Notes: generated from the sequence alone by a model not told the origin. A stretch of DNA of 41,996 nt from an uncultured Prochlorococcus sp. (GCA_902537445.1 CACBBI010000008.1:1-41996); one strand, 5' to 3'; shown: positions 9,112-19,200, counted from the first letter of the stretch. Made by a program: numbers and translations.

Positions 9112-9183
9112 AAAGATTAGATTTAATCTAAAATTAATCTGTAAAACTTTAATAACTAACTATTTTCTAAATTTTTATTATAT

Positions 9184-9197
9184 AGTACATATATACT
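9184..9197. promoter_or_regulatory. LexA-type SOS box upstream of umuD
   Basis: AGTACATATATACT fits the cyanobacterial LexA operator consensus RGTACNNNDGTWCB with one mismatch (A for G at the tenth base). Together with its flanks it is a near-perfect 16-bp palindrome (14 of 16 positions self-complementary). It lies 13 nt before the umuD TTG start, inside the expected promoter area; TATACT at 9192-9197 could itself serve as the -10. The position ahead of an error-prone polymerase operon makes a LexA role likely. This is a pattern match, not binding evidence. Confidence 0.65.
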
Positions 9198-9210
9198 ATT
9201 AATTTAAATC

Positions 9211-9624
9211 TTGGATTCATTTGATTCAGCTACTAAAAAGTCCAGAATCCCCTTATTAAATGATTCGGTATCTGCAGGGTTTCCTTCCCCTGCAGATGAC
9301 TATACGGAAGAAAATATTGATTTAAATGAACATTTAATATCTAATCCGTTTAGCACTTTTTTTCTTAGAGTTAAAGGTGACTCAATGATAAATGCAGGAA
9401 TTAAAGATAGAGATTTAATAATAGTAGACAAGAGTTTAATCGCGAAGCCAGGGAATATTATCATCGCGATGATAGACGGAGAATTCACAATAAAAAGATT
9501 ATCTATAAAAAATGATGAATTATATTTAAAAGCAGAAAATCATAATTATCCTGATTTTAGCTTTAAAAACCATATTGATGTACAGATATGGGGAGTTGTT
9601 ATTTATTCAATACATAGCCATTGA
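9211..9624 (+). CDS. umuD: UmuD-like self-cleaving subunit of DNA polymerase V
   Basis: A 137-residue S24 (LexA/UmuD) peptidase-like protein. The cleavage site A22-G23 lies in SVSAGFPSPADD. The catalytic Ser58 (VKGDSMI) and Lys95 (GEFTIKR) have the same spacing as the 24/25, Ser60 and Lys97 of E. coli UmuD. There is no DNA-binding domain, which separates it from LexA. RecA-stimulated cleavage would give UmuD', which partners UmuC in translesion synthesis. The start is TTG, 13 nt after the SOS-type box. Its stop overlaps the umuC ATG by one base. Confidence 0.94.
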   Translation: MDSFDSATKKSRIPLLNDSVSAGFPSPADDYTEENIDLNEHLISNPFSTFFLRVKGDSMINAGIKDRDLIIVDKSLIAKPGNIIIAMIDGEFTIKRLSIKNDELYLKAENHNYPDFSFKNHIDVQIWGVVIYSIHSH

Positions 9625-10910
9625 TGAGAATTTCAAGTAATGATGCTATAGCTCTTATAGATGCTAATAATTTTTATGCGTCATGTGAACAAAATATTAA
9701 TCCTAATTTAAGAAATAAACCAGTAGTAATTTTATCTAATAATGATGGATGTATCATTGCGAGAAGCCCTGAAGCGCGAGCTTTAAAAATTAAAATGGGA
9801 ACTCCTTATTTTAAGATCAAAGAAAAATTAAATAAATTAGATGTAGCAGTCCTAAGCTCAAACTACTCTCTTTACGGCGATATGAGCAGAAGACTAATGA
9901 ATTTACTAAAAAACTACTGTGAAGAAATAGAAATTTATTCTATTGACGAGGCATTTGTCTCAATTTCTAGACCTAATGATAAAAATCTATATCCTTGGGC
10001 AAGAAACATAAGATCATTAATATATCAGAATCTAGGGATTACCATAACAGTAGGAATAGGAGAAAATAAAGTAAGAGCAAAAGTTGCTAATAAATTAGCT
10101 AAAAATATTGATTATTCAGCTGGAATATTTGATTTAGCTAGAACCAGAAATGAGAATAATTATTTAAAAAGAATTAGTGTAGATAATATATGGGGAGTCG
10201 GGAAACAAACCTCTAATTGGTTGCAAAGTAAAGGTATTAAGAATGCGAAAGAATTAAGAGATATGGAAGAAAATGAAATCATCAAGAAACTAGGCATAGT
10301 AGGAAAAAGATTGCAATTAGAACTGAAAGGTTATAAATGTCTGCCTATAGAAAAAAACAAGAAATCAAAAAAAGAAATTCAGGTAAGCAGGAGTTTCGGT
10401 ACTCCTGTCACAAAATTAGAAGACTTAACTCAAGCACTAGCGACTCACGCAATAAAAGCATCTGAAAAAATGAGAAGTCAGAATTTGCAATCATCTAATA
10501 TTAGAGTATTTGCAAGAACCAGTAAATATTCAAATCAAAATTATCAAAGAAGTGCTCATAGAAAACTTACAAATGCAACAGACGACACAAACAGCATTTT
10601 AAAAATAGTAGTTGAATTATCTAAAGAAATTTATAATCCCGAATATAAATTTTCAAAAGCTGGTGTTTTAATGCAGGATTTAACTAATAGCGAATATTTA
10701 CAGCAATCAGTTATCAATTACAAATCTCAGAAAGACCTAAAAAAATCAGCAATTCTCATGAGAACTATTGATTTATTAAATAAAAAATTTAATAACAATG
10801 CAATTACATGGGCTATTACGAAAACGCCAAAAAGTTGGACGATGAATAAGAATTTCTTAAGTCGCTCATCTACAACTGATATAGAACAGATCCCAACTAT
10901 AGTAAAGTAA
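9624..10910 (+). CDS. umuC: UmuC, catalytic subunit of error-prone DNA polymerase V
   Basis: A 428-residue Y-family DNA polymerase. Palm metal ligands are visible in ALIDANNFYASCE (Asp13) and YSIDEAFVS (Asp108, Glu109). NNDGCIIARSPEARALKIKMG is the typical finger segment, and ITVGIGENKVRAKVANKLAK leads into the thumb. The C-terminal part (about 245-428) is the little-finger and UmuC-type tail. I chose the ATG at 9624 (TGATG overlap with umuD); a TTG one codon earlier is also possible. It synthesises across lesions with UmuD' and RecA. The next gene begins 7 nt after its stop. Confidence 0.96.
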   Translation: MRISSNDAIALIDANNFYASCEQNINPNLRNKPVVILSNNDGCIIARSPEARALKIKMGTPYFKIKEKLNKLDVAVLSSNYSLYGDMSRRLMNLLKNYCEEIEIYSIDEAFVSISRPNDKNLYPWARNIRSLIYQNLGITITVGIGENKVRAKVANKLAKNIDYSAGIFDLARTRNENNYLKRISVDNIWGVGKQTSNWLQSKGIKNAKELRDMEENEIIKKLGIVGKRLQLELKGYKCLPIEKNKKSKKEIQVSRSFGTPVTKLEDLTQALATHAIKASEKMRSQNLQSSNIRVFARTSKYSNQNYQRSAHRKLTNATDDTNSILKIVVELSKEIYNPEYKFSKAGVLMQDLTNSEYLQQSVINYKSQKDLKKSAILMRTIDLLNKKFNNNAITWAITKTPKSWTMNKNFLSRSSTTDIEQIPTIVK

Positions 10911-10917
10911 AAAAAAA

Positions 10918-11385
10918 ATGGAATTTATTATATTTTTAAGCAAATTAGATAAAGAGATTCTTGACTTATTAATAAAAGCAAACTATGAAGTTGAAGAAAA
11001 TAAAATTGAATGTCTCTTAAATAAAGAAATAAAAGGACTACATAATTTTGTAGAAAATAAAATAATAATATGTACTGAAAATGCAAAAAGGAAAACAAAT
11101 TACAGAAATGAAAAGCAGCAACCAAATAAAGACAACTTCAAAACAAAATTGGCAATAAGAAAAGCTTTAAGACATGAAGCTACTCATGCTATACAAAAAT
11201 GTAACAACAATAAGACAGTAGGGGATATAAAAATTTTAGAAGCTAAATTACATCAAAATAAGAGGAGATCATTAGAGTTCTCTACTTCCAATTTTTCTGG
11301 AACTTATGCTAAAGAAGTGGAAGCTTATATTCTTGAAGACAAGCCCAAAAAGGTAAAAAATATGATTAAAAAATACTGCCTATAA
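10918..11385 (+). CDS. unrecognised HExxH (putative zincin) protein in the umuDC operon
   Basis: A 155-residue, Lys/Asn-rich soluble protein that I cannot assign to a named family. Its outstanding feature is ALRHEATHAIQKC (residues 83-95), an HExxH zinc-protease motif (His86, Glu87, His90) with a Cys five residues after the second His. A second conserved-looking helix, YAKEVEAYILED (130-141), contains Glu133 and Glu135 as candidate third ligands. There is no signal peptide or membrane segment, so it is presumably cytoplasmic. The ATG is 7 nt downstream of umuC on the same strand, which implies control by the upstream SOS-type box. HExxH followed by HA and a Cys loosely recalls the Atp23 (M76) arrangement, but overall similarity is not evident. 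Peptidase activity is inferred only. Confidence 0.75.
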   Translation: MEFIIFLSKLDKEILDLLIKANYEVEENKIECLLNKEIKGLHNFVENKIIICTENAKRKTNYRNEKQQPNKDNFKTKLAIRKALRHEATHAIQKCNNNKTVGDIKILEAKLHQNKRRSLEFSTSNFSGTYAKEVEAYILEDKPKKVKNMIKKYCL

Positions 11386-11401
11386 ATATCAATAAAATAT
11401 A

Positions 11402-13435
11402 TTAGCTAGCAATAAAATTACCACAGCGTTGTTTATCTAAAAAACTAATATGTTGTCTTTCTAAGTAATATAATTCCTGAAATTTAATTGCATCTGAGTT
11501 TAAATCCTTAAAGAGATCATCAATCTCTTTATTAGTCTCTGAGGAACCTGAAGAAGGATTATCAATCAGGATAGATATACAATTTTCTAAAGTTTTTAAT
11601 CTTTGAGATCCCCAAGATTCGATCAAGTGTCTACATCTTTTTAAAGAATTATATTTCTCAAGAAGTGATAAAGATCCAAGTAAATTATCTTTAGGGTTAC
11701 TCAGCAATGTTAAAAACAATTCATTTGGATTAACAAAACTATTAATTTTATTTGATGAATCAAAGTTATTAAGAGCTAAGTAGTCAGGTAAAAGTGAAAT
11801 TAGATTAATGGCAGAAAACTCTTTTTGAAGAATTTGACTATTTGATTGTTTTAATTCATTTAAATAATTTAAACCAAAATTATTTTGTTCAATTTTTGAG
11901 ATAGCTTCCCACAAATCTTGAATATACTTAGTATTAAAACCATTTATTTCTCTTTTAAGAAATTCATCGCGAATAAAAAGCCGAAGATCAGGACAATGCA
12001 AATAATAAAAAATTATTTCCGATTCATTTTTCTCACGTCGTGAAATTTCATTTGGTTGTTCAAATTTTTTTGATCTACCATGCCAACGAAATCCCTTAAC
12101 TTGATTTCTTAGATCTTGTTCAAACTGTATCGCTAACCTTGCTTGTCCCTTACTCAATCGTTCTGAAACTTTTTGTAAGTAATGGGTTCTTGTTGATGAT
12201 TGAGGTAATTTGCTCAATAATTTTACCAATGAAGAAATAACACTCTGGAAGTTTTCAGATTTACTTAAATCTTTATCTTTAAAAATCTGATCAATCTCCC
12301 AATCAATCCAAAAGGATGAGTTATCAATTAAATTAAAATAATCTTCGGGGGTATGACTATTCAAAAATTCGTCAGGATCCTTAAAATCATTAAGTTGAAG
12401 TATCTTAAGATTAATTTGATCATGGAGAGATAAGCTTTCGACTTCTTTTATTACCCTTTTTGTCGCTAATATCCCTGCATTATCAGAATCAAAATTCAAG
12501 ATTATATTTTTATTATCTGTACATCTACATAGTTGAGAAATTTGATACTTATTTAATGCGGTACCTAGGGAAGCTACAGAATTAGTAATCCCTTTTGAAT
12601 GAAGAGAAATTACATCAAAGTATCCTTCAACAATTATAGCTTTATCCCTTTTTCTTATATTGCTAGATGCTTTTTCAAATGCAAACAACATTTTTCCTTT
12701 TTCAAATATCTCTGATTCAGGAGAATTAAGATATTTGGGTTGCTGTCCATCAAGAGATCTTCCACCAAAGGCAACTACACGTCCTTGCATATCATGTATT
12801 GGAACAATTAATCTATTTCTAAAACGATCATAAATCTTGTCAGAATTATCTTTAGAAATTGCAAGACCTGAAGCCAATATTAGATTAATAGGAAATTTTT
12901 CTACATTGGACAAATAGTTAAATAAATCATTCCATGAATTTGGAGCAAAACCTAATTCAAAGTCATCAATAATTTTATTACTCAAGTTTCTCTTGGATGT
13001 TAAATATTTCATAGCTTCAAAACCTAAAGAATTATTTAATTGAGACTTAAACCAATTTTTAGTGACTCTTAATATTTTATAAAGCTCTTCCTTTCTAGAT
13101 AATTGTTTTTTATAAGCTTCTACTTGGGGACCCTCAAGATTTTCAACATTAATATTATTCTTCTTAGCAAGAGAAAGTACAACATCTGAAAAATTTGCAC
13201 GAGTAAATTCCATTAAAAATTTAATAGAATTACCGCCAGCACCACAAGAAAAGCAGTAATAGAATTGTTTACTTGGTGATACTGTCATAGATGGCTTAGT
13301 ATCATCATGAAAAGGGCAAATCCCAACGAATTCTTTGCCTTTCTTCTTAAGAACAATATGTTCGGATATAACGTCAACAATATCTGCTTTTTCCTTAACC
13401 TCTTGAATAGTTCTTGGGTGTATAGAATGAACCAT
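11402..13435 (-). CDS. dnaG: DNA primase
   Basis: A 677-residue primase that lays RNA primers at the replication fork with the DnaB helicase. The N-terminal zinc-binding domain has CPFH (Cys40, His43) and CFSC (Cys61, Cys64). The core has the RNAP-type basic motif DRFRNRLIVPIHDMQGRVVAFGGR. The Toprim fold carries IIVEGYFDVISLHSKG and the metal site LNFDSDNAG. A variable C-terminal helicase-binding region follows. I chose the ATG at 13435 (MVHSIHPRTIQEVKE); the longer TTG frame to 13450 would add IIIS-type residues atypical for the family. It converges with the HExxH gene with only a 16-nt gap. Confidence 0.96.
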   Translation of the reverse strand: MVHSIHPRTIQEVKEKADIVDVISEHIVLKKKGKEFVGICPFHDDTKPSMTVSPSKQFYYCFSCGAGGNSIKFLMEFTRANFSDVVLSLAKKNNINVENLEGPQVEAYKKQLSRKEELYKILRVTKNWFKSQLNNSLGFEAMKYLTSKRNLSNKIIDDFELGFAPNSWNDLFNYLSNVEKFPINLILASGLAISKDNSDKIYDRFRNRLIVPIHDMQGRVVAFGGRSLDGQQPKYLNSPESEIFEKGKMLFAFEKASSNIRKRDKAIIVEGYFDVISLHSKGITNSVASLGTALNKYQISQLCRCTDNKNIILNFDSDNAGILATKRVIKEVESLSLHDQINLKILQLNDFKDPDEFLNSHTPEDYFNLIDNSSFWIDWEIDQIFKDKDLSKSENFQSVISSLVKLLSKLPQSSTRTHYLQKVSERLSKGQARLAIQFEQDLRNQVKGFRWHGRSKKFEQPNEISRREKNESEIIFYYLHCPDLRLFIRDEFLKREINGFNTKYIQDLWEAISKIEQNNFGLNYLNELKQSNSQILQKEFSAINLISLLPDYLALNNFDSSNKINSFVNPNELFLTLLSNPKDNLLGSLSLLEKYNSLKRCRHLIESWGSQRLKTLENCISILIDNPSSGSSETNKEIDDLFKDLNSDAIKFQELYYLERQHISFLDKQRCGNFIAS

Positions 13436-13529
13436 TGAGATTATTATCAAAGAATAAATAATGATTTATTTGTTATAGGTCAAAATCAAATAAGAATCTA
13501 CTTAATTTCACAAAAAAACTATTTTTTAA

Positions 13530-14420
13530 ATGATAAATATCGAAGAATTAGAAAAAAAATTTAATTCATTGAATAAGTTGAATTTAGTATTTGCCTCATT
13601 CTTCTTCAGTTTGATGACTTTGTGCGTAAAAAATATTGATAAAAGGATACCTATTTATGAATTAGTTTTATTCAGATCATTTTTAAGTTTAATAATTACA
13701 TTATTCATAATTAATCTAAAAAATATAAATCCATGGGGCAAAAATAGACCATTACTTATCTTAAGAGGTGTTTTAGGAACTTTAGCACTAGTTTGTATTT
13801 TTTATGCAATAAGAAATATGCCTCTTAGTATATCTACCGTCATTCAGTACACATATCCTATTTTTATATCTATATTTGCTGGAATATTTATAAACGAAAA
13901 AATAACTCGCAATATAATTTTTGCTTTAATTATTGGCTGGATTGGAATATTAATAATTTTAAATCCAAGCCAATTATCAAATGTAAATGTTGAAATTGAA
14001 ATAGTTTCGATTTCTGTAGCATTTATTGGAGCAATCTGTACCGCATTGGCTTACATTACAGTTAAGAAACTTTCATTTACTGAAGATGTTTATGTAATTA
14101 TTGAATATTTTCCACTTGTTTCTTTTATAACTTTATTACCAATTGTATTAATCAACTGGGTCACCCCAAATTTGGATGAATTAGTTTGGATAATAGGGAT
14201 TGGCTTATTTACTCAATTAGGTCAGACTTTCTTAACTATAGGATTAAAAAATTTACCTGCTTCTGAAGCATCAACAATTAACTATTTACAAGTTTTATTC
14301 GGTTCAATTTGGGGGATATTGTTTTTTAGTGAAATAATAAACGCAAATTTTTTATTAGGCGCCTTACTAGTTTTATTAGGAACTATTATATCTACTACCA
14401 AAATAATCAAAAGGGCATAG
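13530..14420 (+). CDS. EamA/DMT-superfamily permease
   Basis: A 296-residue protein with ten predicted membrane helices arranged as two EamA repeats. The first runs from about residue 17 to 145 (LRGVLGTLALVCIFYAIRNM, then TVIQYTYPIFISIFAGIFIN). The second runs from about 160 to 290 (TFLTIGLKNLPASEASTINY, QVLFGSIWGILFFSE). The family exports or imports small metabolites such as amino acids or nucleotide-derived compounds; no substrate can be assigned. It has its own 94-bp upstream gap shared with divergent dnaG. Confidence 0.88.
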   Translation: MINIEELEKKFNSLNKLNLVFASFFFSLMTLCVKNIDKRIPIYELVLFRSFLSLIITLFIINLKNINPWGKNRPLLILRGVLGTLALVCIFYAIRNMPLSISTVIQYTYPIFISIFAGIFINEKITRNIIFALIIGWIGILIILNPSQLSNVNVEIEIVSISVAFIGAICTALAYITVKKLSFTEDVYVIIEYFPLVSFITLLPIVLINWVTPNLDELVWIIGIGLFTQLGQTFLTIGLKNLPASEASTINYLQVLFGSIWGILFFSEIINANFLLGALLVLLGTIISTTKIIKRA

Positions 14421-14445
14421 AATATTATTAGAATAAAAAAAAACA

Positions 14446-14796
14446 GTGAAATTTTACTATTTAGCTTTATTATTTTGTTTCTCTCCTATTGCTCAAGTTA
14501 AAGCAACAATCCCAAAGTCAGTAACATGCACGAGAACAGAGTATAGAGAAGAGTATATTCCTGGAACGAAATCAAACCCAGGCTACGTAAAAAGTTATGA
14601 AGTTGACGTTGAAATACCTTGTGGTGGTAAAGCTGAAAAAATAGATGATAATGACTGTAGTGAAGGTTCTGTTATTGGAGGTATTCTTGGTGCTGGAATT
14701 GCACTATCCTCCTCTAGGGGTAAGGACAGATTTTGGGCTGTACCAGCAGGTGGGACCGCAGGAGCGCTAATTGGATGTCAGGTGGATGGTGGTTAA
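14446..14796 (+). CDS. secreted glycine-zipper hypothetical protein
   Basis: A 116-residue protein of unknown function. Residues 1-20 form a probable signal peptide (KFYYLALLFCFSPIAQVKA). A mature region follows with four Cys residues (SVTCTRTEYREEYIPGTK, IPCGG, NDCSEG, IGCQ) and a C-terminal glycine-zipper pattern, GGILGAGIAL and GGTAGALIGC. This resembles the outer-membrane or periplasmic glycine-zipper families (17-kDa antigen/YMGG type), suggesting envelope localisation. The start is GTG. Its TAA stop abuts the ruvA TTG start directly, so ruvA is probably translated from the same message. Confidence 0.72.
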   Translation: MKFYYLALLFCFSPIAQVKATIPKSVTCTRTEYREEYIPGTKSNPGYVKSYEVDVEIPCGGKAEKIDDNDCSEGSVIGGILGAGIALSSSRGKDRFWAVPAGGTAGALIGCQVDGG

Positions 14797-15474
14797 TTGA
14801 TTAGTTGGATAAATGGAGAATTGGTTGATTTATGGAAAACTAATCAAAAATTTTTTGTTTTAATAAATTGTCAAGGATTAGGATACGAAATACAAATCCT
14901 AGAATCTTTTTTTCTCAAATTAAAAACAAATCAGAAATCAAATAAAAACATCACTCTTTGGTTAAAACCTATTAAGAAAGAAGATTCAGATCTATTATTT
15001 GGCTTTACATCAAAGGAACAAAAGAATTTCTTTATTGAAATTTTAAGCATACGAGGTGTTGGATCTCAAATCGGTATGGGGATATTAAATAAATTTTCCA
15101 TTGGTGAAGTTATCAATGCAATAAAGACAGAAGACAAAAAATTAATTTGTTCCGTGCCTGGTATAGGACAAAAAATGAGTGATCGTTTAATTTTAGAACT
15201 AAAAAATAAATTTAAAAGTAACAATCAATTTGAAGATAAAAAAGGCAATTATAAATTTAAAATTAAGGATCCTGAAACCAATAAAATGATCGAGGATCTT
15301 CAGTTAACCCTTCAATCATTAAATTACAAAAATAAAGAAATCATGACTATTTTGCCAATTATTATTAATGAAGTAGATCTCCTTGCTAAAAAAGAAAATA
15401 ATTTATCATTTGAATATTTATTGAAATTAGCTATGAATTATCTAGATAAGGATAGTAGTAATATAGCTAGCTGA
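14797..15474 (+). CDS. ruvA: Holliday junction branch-migration subunit RuvA
   Basis: A 225-residue RuvA that binds Holliday junctions as a tetramer and loads the RuvB motor. Domain I is the N-terminal OB fold (MISWINGELVDLWK, INCQGLGYEIQI, DLLFGFTSKEQKNFF). Domain II has two helix-hairpin-helix motifs (ILSIRGVGSQIGMGILNKF and ICSVPGIGQKMSDRLILEL). A short C-terminal RuvB-interacting domain follows. The start is TTG immediately after the preceding stop codon, with no spacer, suggesting translational coupling. Confidence 0.94.
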   Translation: MISWINGELVDLWKTNQKFFVLINCQGLGYEIQILESFFLKLKTNQKSNKNITLWLKPIKKEDSDLLFGFTSKEQKNFFIEILSIRGVGSQIGMGILNKFSIGEVINAIKTEDKKLICSVPGIGQKMSDRLILELKNKFKSNNQFEDKKGNYKFKIKDPETNKMIEDLQLTLQSLNYKNKEIMTILPIIINEVDLLAKKENNLSFEYLLKLAMNYLDKDSSNIAS

Positions 15475-15505
15475 CGTAGTATCATAGAAGAAAAGAACAA
15501 AATTT

Positions 15506-15775
15506 ATGTCATTAGATACAGCTGAAAAACAGAAGCTAATTGAGAATCATCAAGTACATCCAACTGATACAGGTTCAGCTGAAGTTCAAGTAGCACTGCT
15601 TTCAAAAAGAATATCGAAATTAAGTGACCACCTCCAAGGAAACATTCATGATTTTGCTTCAAGGCAAGGATTATTAAAAATGATTGGTAAAAGGAAAAGA
15701 TTACTATCTTTCATAAAAGACAAAAACGTTCAGAGATATCAAGAGCTAGTAAAGAAAATTGGAATCAGAGGATGA
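15506..15775 (+). CDS. rpsO: 30S ribosomal protein S15
   Basis: An 89-residue S15, exactly the family length. It shows [33 protein letters not shown] and the C-terminal [20 protein letters not shown] with the helix that contacts 16S rRNA helices 20-22 (split here at 16 and 18 residues of quoted text). It nucleates assembly of the 30S platform. An ATG start lies 31 nt after ruvA, and the PAM68-like gene follows 9 nt downstream, so the run ruvA-rpsO-PAM68 may be one transcript. Confidence 0.98.
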   Translation: MSLDTAEKQKLIENHQVHPTDTGSAEVQVALLSKRISKLSDHLQGNIHDFASRQGLLKMIGKRKRLLSFIKDKNVQRYQELVKKIGIRG

Positions 15776-15784
15776 TTTCAATAA

Positions 15785-16234
15785 ATGAAAAAAAAGCAAT
15801 CAAAAAAAAAGACACAATTTAAAAAGAAAAAAAATTATCCTGAGAAAACTGCTTTTGCTAATCTAGAAAAAGAATCTAATACTTTAAATACCCCAAAGAA
15901 ATCATCAACTGGGATTCCTAAATATGTTGCTGATAGAATGGCAAGAAGAATATTTTTTACAGCAGGAATTCCAACAATATTAGGGATGTCGGTTTTTGTA
16001 GTTAGCTACGTCATAGTTACAAGAAATATTGCTGAGATACCTCCTTCCTCAACAATTGCAATTTCAGCATTGTTTTTTTTGTTAGGTCTAGCAGGATTGA
16101 GTTTTGGAATATTATCAGCTAGTTGGGATAAAGAGCCTGGATCTTTTTTTGGTATTGAAAATATTCCAATGAACATACAACGTGCAAAAGCAGCATTCAA
16201 ACCTGCAACTCAAAATTTCGAGGATAAAATTTAA
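15785..16234 (+). CDS. PAM68-like (DUF3464) photosystem assembly membrane protein
   Basis: A 149-residue protein. Its very Lys-rich N-terminus (about 1-45) precedes the family block GIPKYVADRMARRIFFTAG and two membrane helices (about 58-82 and 90-112). A conserved amphipathic tail SASWDKEPGSFFGIENIP follows. The plant homologue PAM68 and its cyanobacterial counterpart act in photosystem II assembly and chlorophyll insertion into CP47, so the role is taken from the family. The stop codon is one base from that of convergent dnaE. Confidence 0.88.
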   Translation: MKKKQSKKKTQFKKKKNYPEKTAFANLEKESNTLNTPKKSSTGIPKYVADRMARRIFFTAGIPTILGMSVFVVSYVIVTRNIAEIPPSSTIAISALFFLLGLAGLSFGILSASWDKEPGSFFGIENIPMNIQRAKAAFKPATQNFEDKI

Positions 16235-16235
16235 T

Positions 16236-19200
16236 CTAGGAAACTAAAGATTTCAAATTGACTTTGAATGATTTATCTTCTAATAATTTGCATACTCCTT
16301 GAATATCTCCAATGCAGAATTGTTCACCAAATTTAACATAGGTAACACTATTTTTATTTCTCACTGCAGCTAAAACTGGAATCTTTATTCCACATCTATC
16401 TTTATCTGGTTTAAATTTAGTTAAACAGTTTCTCAAGGTATTTTGTACTCTCACATCTGCTGCTTGAGAACTTTCAAGATTAATGATAAGTAATTTAAGG
16501 TTATCTATTTCTCTACAATCATCAATTATTAATTGAGTGTTATCACTTTTTTTATCTATTGTTCCCCACACCAATAATCTAGTATCAGTTAAAAGAAATT
16601 CTGATAATCTTACATAGGTTTTTGGAAAAACTATTGCTTCACAAGATCCAGAAAGATCTTCTAGCTGAACTATAGCCATCCTATCTCCTTTTCTTGTTGT
16701 GATTTGCTTCAAATCAGGTATCATTCCAACTAAAGATACTTTGGTTCTATCTTTTGTTTCTTCTAACTGAGAAATGCTTATAGGTGATACAAGTTTTGCT
16801 GGCTTAGTTAAATGCTTAAGAGGATGATCAGATAAATAAAAGCCTAATAGCTGCTTTTCTAACTTTAACTTCTCAATAAGTGAATAATCATCAACCTTAG
16901 CTAATTGTGAATCTGAAAAAGCAACATTAGAAAATTCCTCTTTAGAGTCAAATAAATTACCTTGGCCTGATAATCTATCACGATTTCTTGAAGAGGCCCA
17001 CTCAATAACATGTTCAAGATCTGACAATAACTGAGCTCGATTATTATCATTTGAAAACTCGTCTAGTGCTCCACAATGAATTAGAGATTCAAGACTTCTT
17101 TTGTTAAGAATATTAGAAGGCAAACGGTCGCACAGATCCGATAATGACTTAAAGATTCCCAAGCTATTTCTGTTTTCAATTATATTTCTTATTGCAGAAT
17201 CTCCTAAATTCTTAATTGCAGATAACCCGAATAAAATCTGATTGTTCTTAATAGTGAAATCAACCCCAGAAAAATTAATACTCGGTGAAATAACTTCTAT
17301 TCCCATGGAATAACAATTAGAAATATATCTTTGCATCTTATCGCTAGAGCCGGAATTTACGCTTAAAAGGGCTGCCATATATGCAACAGGAAAATGGGCT
17401 TTTAAAAATGCAGTTTGATAAGTTACAGCACCATAAGCAGTTGAGTGACTTTTGTTAAAACAATATTCTGCGAATAAAACCATCTGATCAAAAAGGTCAT
17501 TTGCTAATTTTTGATTTACACCTTTCTTCATAGAACCATCTACAAAAATATTCCTATGCTTTACCATTTCAGAAACTTTCTTTTTCCCCATCGCTCTTCG
17601 AAGTAAATCAGCATCACCTAGAGAATAACCAGCTAGGTCTTGAGCAATTTTCATAATTTGTTCTTGGTAAACCATAATTCCATAGGTTTCAGTGAGAATT
17701 GACTTAATGAAAGGATGAGGAAAATCAATCTTTTCATTCCCATTTTTTCTATTTATGAATTTAGGTATAAGGCCTGCATCAAGAGGTCCAGGTCTATAAA
17801 GAGCCAATATGGAAGAAATATCCTCTAGAGAGTTAGGTTTGAAATCCTTAACCACCTGTTTCATTCCGGAAGATTCAAGTTGAAAAATACCTTCAAGATC
17901 TCCTCTCCCTATAAGCTCAAAGGTTTTACCATCATTTTGTGGCAACTCATCAATGTTTATTTTCTTTCCAGTAGATTGATTAATTAGAGAAACCGTCTTT
18001 TCAATCATAGTAAGATTCTTAAGACCCAAGAAATCCATTTTCAATAATCCAAGTGATTCGATATCGTCCATAGAATATTGGGTTATTATTTGTCCTTCAT
18101 TATTTCTTTGAAGAGGTACAAGTTCGTCAAGAGGATCTGATGCAATAACAACTCCAGCAGCATGTACTCCATATGTTTTATTAGTTCCTTCAATTCTCAA
18201 AGCCAAATCAACCCATTTTTTTACCCTATTATCATTAATATATTTCTCTCTAAACTCTTGACTAGGAGAATTTTTATCAATCATTTCATTTAATTTAAAA
18301 GGTTTCCCTCTTACCACCGGTATTAACTTAGCCAATTTATCCGCCTCTCCATATGGTATATCCAGAACCCTTGCAACATCTTTTAAAACCGCCTTAGAGG
18401 TCATCTTGTTGAAAGTAATTATTTGCGCAACTTTATCTTCTCCATAACGATTAGTAACATAATCAATAACTTCATTTCTCCTATCAATACAAAAGTCGGT
18501 GTCAATATCGGGCATTGACTTTCTTGCTGGATTTAAAAATCTCTCAAACAACAATCCATGCTCAACAGGATCTATGTTTGTAATTTGAAGAGCATAAGCT
18601 ACTAGTGAGCCTGCGGCAGAACCTCTACCTGGTCCTACAGGAATAGAGTTATCTCTAGCAAATTTGATATAGTCCCAAACAACCAAAAAATAATCAGGGA
18701 AGCCCATATCATTAATAATTTTTAATTCGGAAGATAGTCTTTTTTTATAGTTCTCATCAACTTCTGAAAGATCATTTTTTTTAAGTCTTTTTAAAAGGCC
18801 TTTATGAGATAACTGTGTAAGGAAGGAAAATGAATCTTTATCTTCGTTAAGAGGAAATTTTGGCATTCTATAATTACCAAACAAATCAAATACTTCAACT
18901 TTTTGAGAAATTTCTACTGTATTGTTTACTGCCTCAACAATTGATTCATCATCAATATGATCTTTAAAAAGTTCCAGCATTTCATTTTCACTTTTAATAT
19001 ATTCTGTACCGGTATATCTCAGTCTTTTTTCATCACTTATTAGTTTTCCTGTTAATACACAAAGCAAAGCGTCATGTGCTTCAACATCCATACTTGATAA
19101 GTAGTGGGCGTCGTTGGTTGCAATGACTTTTATTTGGTGCTTCTTCCCAATTTTTATTAATTCAACGTTAACAATTCTATCCTCAATAGAGCCATGATCT

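Noticed and set aside
9110..9140. possible terminator after rlmH
   Set aside because: Small AT-only inverted repeats (TAGATT/AATCTA, GATTA/TAATC) overlap each other and have no following T-run; too weak to call.
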